DNA of 64,000 nucleotides from Exobasidium rhododendri (Eukaryota; Basidiomycota; Exobasidiomycetes; Exobasidiales; Exobasidiaceae): NCBI GenBank assembly GCA_026210745.1, contig CP110632.1, positions 186,001 to 250,000 of the forward strand, read 5' to 3'. Shown piece by piece: positions 63,736 to 64,000 of this stretch (position 1 is its first letter; each line of letters starts with the position of its first letter). The notes under the pieces were generated by a model. It saw only the letters and a program-made list of their open reading frames with translations, ran no database searches and was not told where the DNA came from. The position numbers and the translations under genes were made by a program.

Positions 63736-64000
63736 TCACCTGGCAGCAGTCTGCTCTGCCTTTATCGCTTGCCATGTCTCATCCACTCGATCCAAGTGGT
63801 TCTGTATTTCCTTGACCGCCTCCTTTCTCTTCTTTCGCGTTTCGTCTGAATTGACGCTGATACCATCCAGTGTCAACAATGCTCGCAGTAACAATTCAGA
63901 AAGCTTTCGTTGTCGTAGTCCTAGTGCGTCTATCGTAGCCTTTGATCGCTGATTGGCCGCTGCAACTTCCTCCGCTGATCTAGCTTCCTTGCTATTCGCC
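63736..64000 (-). CDS. BAG-domain protein, 3' end only
   Basis: The reading frame enters from the right edge of the window (first full codon at 63999) and gives 87 residues before the stop. The sequence IDALGLRQRKLSELLLRALL, then TLDGISVNSDETRKKRKEAV and KEIQNHLDRVDETW has the three-helix BAG pattern, in which the last helix binds the Hsp70 ATPase domain and releases nucleotide. The upstream part has EVAAANQRSKATIDAL. Fungal homologues are Snl1-type or Bag1-type co-chaperones; the missing N-terminus would tell which. Confidence 0.75.
   Translation of the reverse strand, partial: ANSKEARSAEEVAAANQRSKATIDALGLRQRKLSELLLRALLTLDGISVNSDETRKKRKEAVKEIQNHLDRVDETWQAIKAEQTAAR

Noticed and set aside
1-64000. 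CRISPR arrays, rRNA genes, prokaryotic operons
   Set aside because: No spaced short repeats or rRNA sequence seen; spliced genes throughout show a eukaryotic genome.

Overview
The window is nuclear DNA of a fungus, most likely a basidiomycete. Most genes carry one to eight short introns of about 60 to 105 bp with GTGAGT-type donors and YAG acceptors. Intergenic stretches are short and pyrimidine-rich, and the gene products are fungal (Paf1 complex subunits, Abp1, PP5 phosphatase, PIF/Harbinger and Tc1/mariner transposons). Long genes with few introns and a cluster of small secreted-protein genes resemble a smut-type (Ustilaginomycotina) genome, but that placement is inference. Exons below were joined by hand; every joined frame closes to a whole number of codons except one kinase gene, where one extra base is seen.

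Region 1 (1-16.0 kb) is the accessory part. After a PNPOx-like gene come seven genes whose products start with a signal peptide. Five of them (copies 1 to 5) form one diverged family that I do not recognise: a first exon of about 20 codons encodes only the signal peptide, a phase-2 intron follows, and the second exon carries a shared cysteine-poor domain. Copies 1 and 2 point left and copies 3, 4 and 5 point right. Between them lie two unrelated secreted-protein genes in tail-to-tail order, one with three RWTY-like repeats. A 4.78 kb PIF/Harbinger element (8189-12970), with perfect 16-bp terminal repeats and a 3-bp target duplication, sits inside the signal-peptide exon of copy 3 and splits that gene. 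The element carries a DDE transposase, a Myb/SANT-like protein and a frameshifted 2OG-Fe(II) dioxygenase of the TET/JBP-like kind.

Region 2 (16-41.8 kb) holds transport, hydrolysis and metabolism genes: a DHA1 MFS transporter, a purple acid phosphatase, a small membrane protein, a TAP-like membrane-anchored peptidase, two flavin monooxygenases, a mitochondrial pyruvate dehydrogenase kinase (with a one-base frameshift in a G run), an HSF-type transcription factor, a GH13 alpha-glucosidase, a single-pass membrane protein and a short cystathionine beta-synthase.

Region 3 (42-60.9 kb) is dense housekeeping sequence. Two Paf1 complex genes (RTF1 and CDC73) are separated by a single gene, and CDC73 shares a 298-bp promoter region with a PP5-type phosphatase. 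A Pro/Gln-rich protein, a PXMP4-like peroxisomal protein, an alcohol dehydrogenase, a DUF1348 protein, Abp1, a HAD phosphatase and a PHO84-like transporter follow.

Region 4 (61-64 kb) has an intact Tc1/mariner element with TA flanks, an intron-containing tRNA-Leu with pol III terminators, and the 3' end of a BAG-domain gene cut by the window edge.
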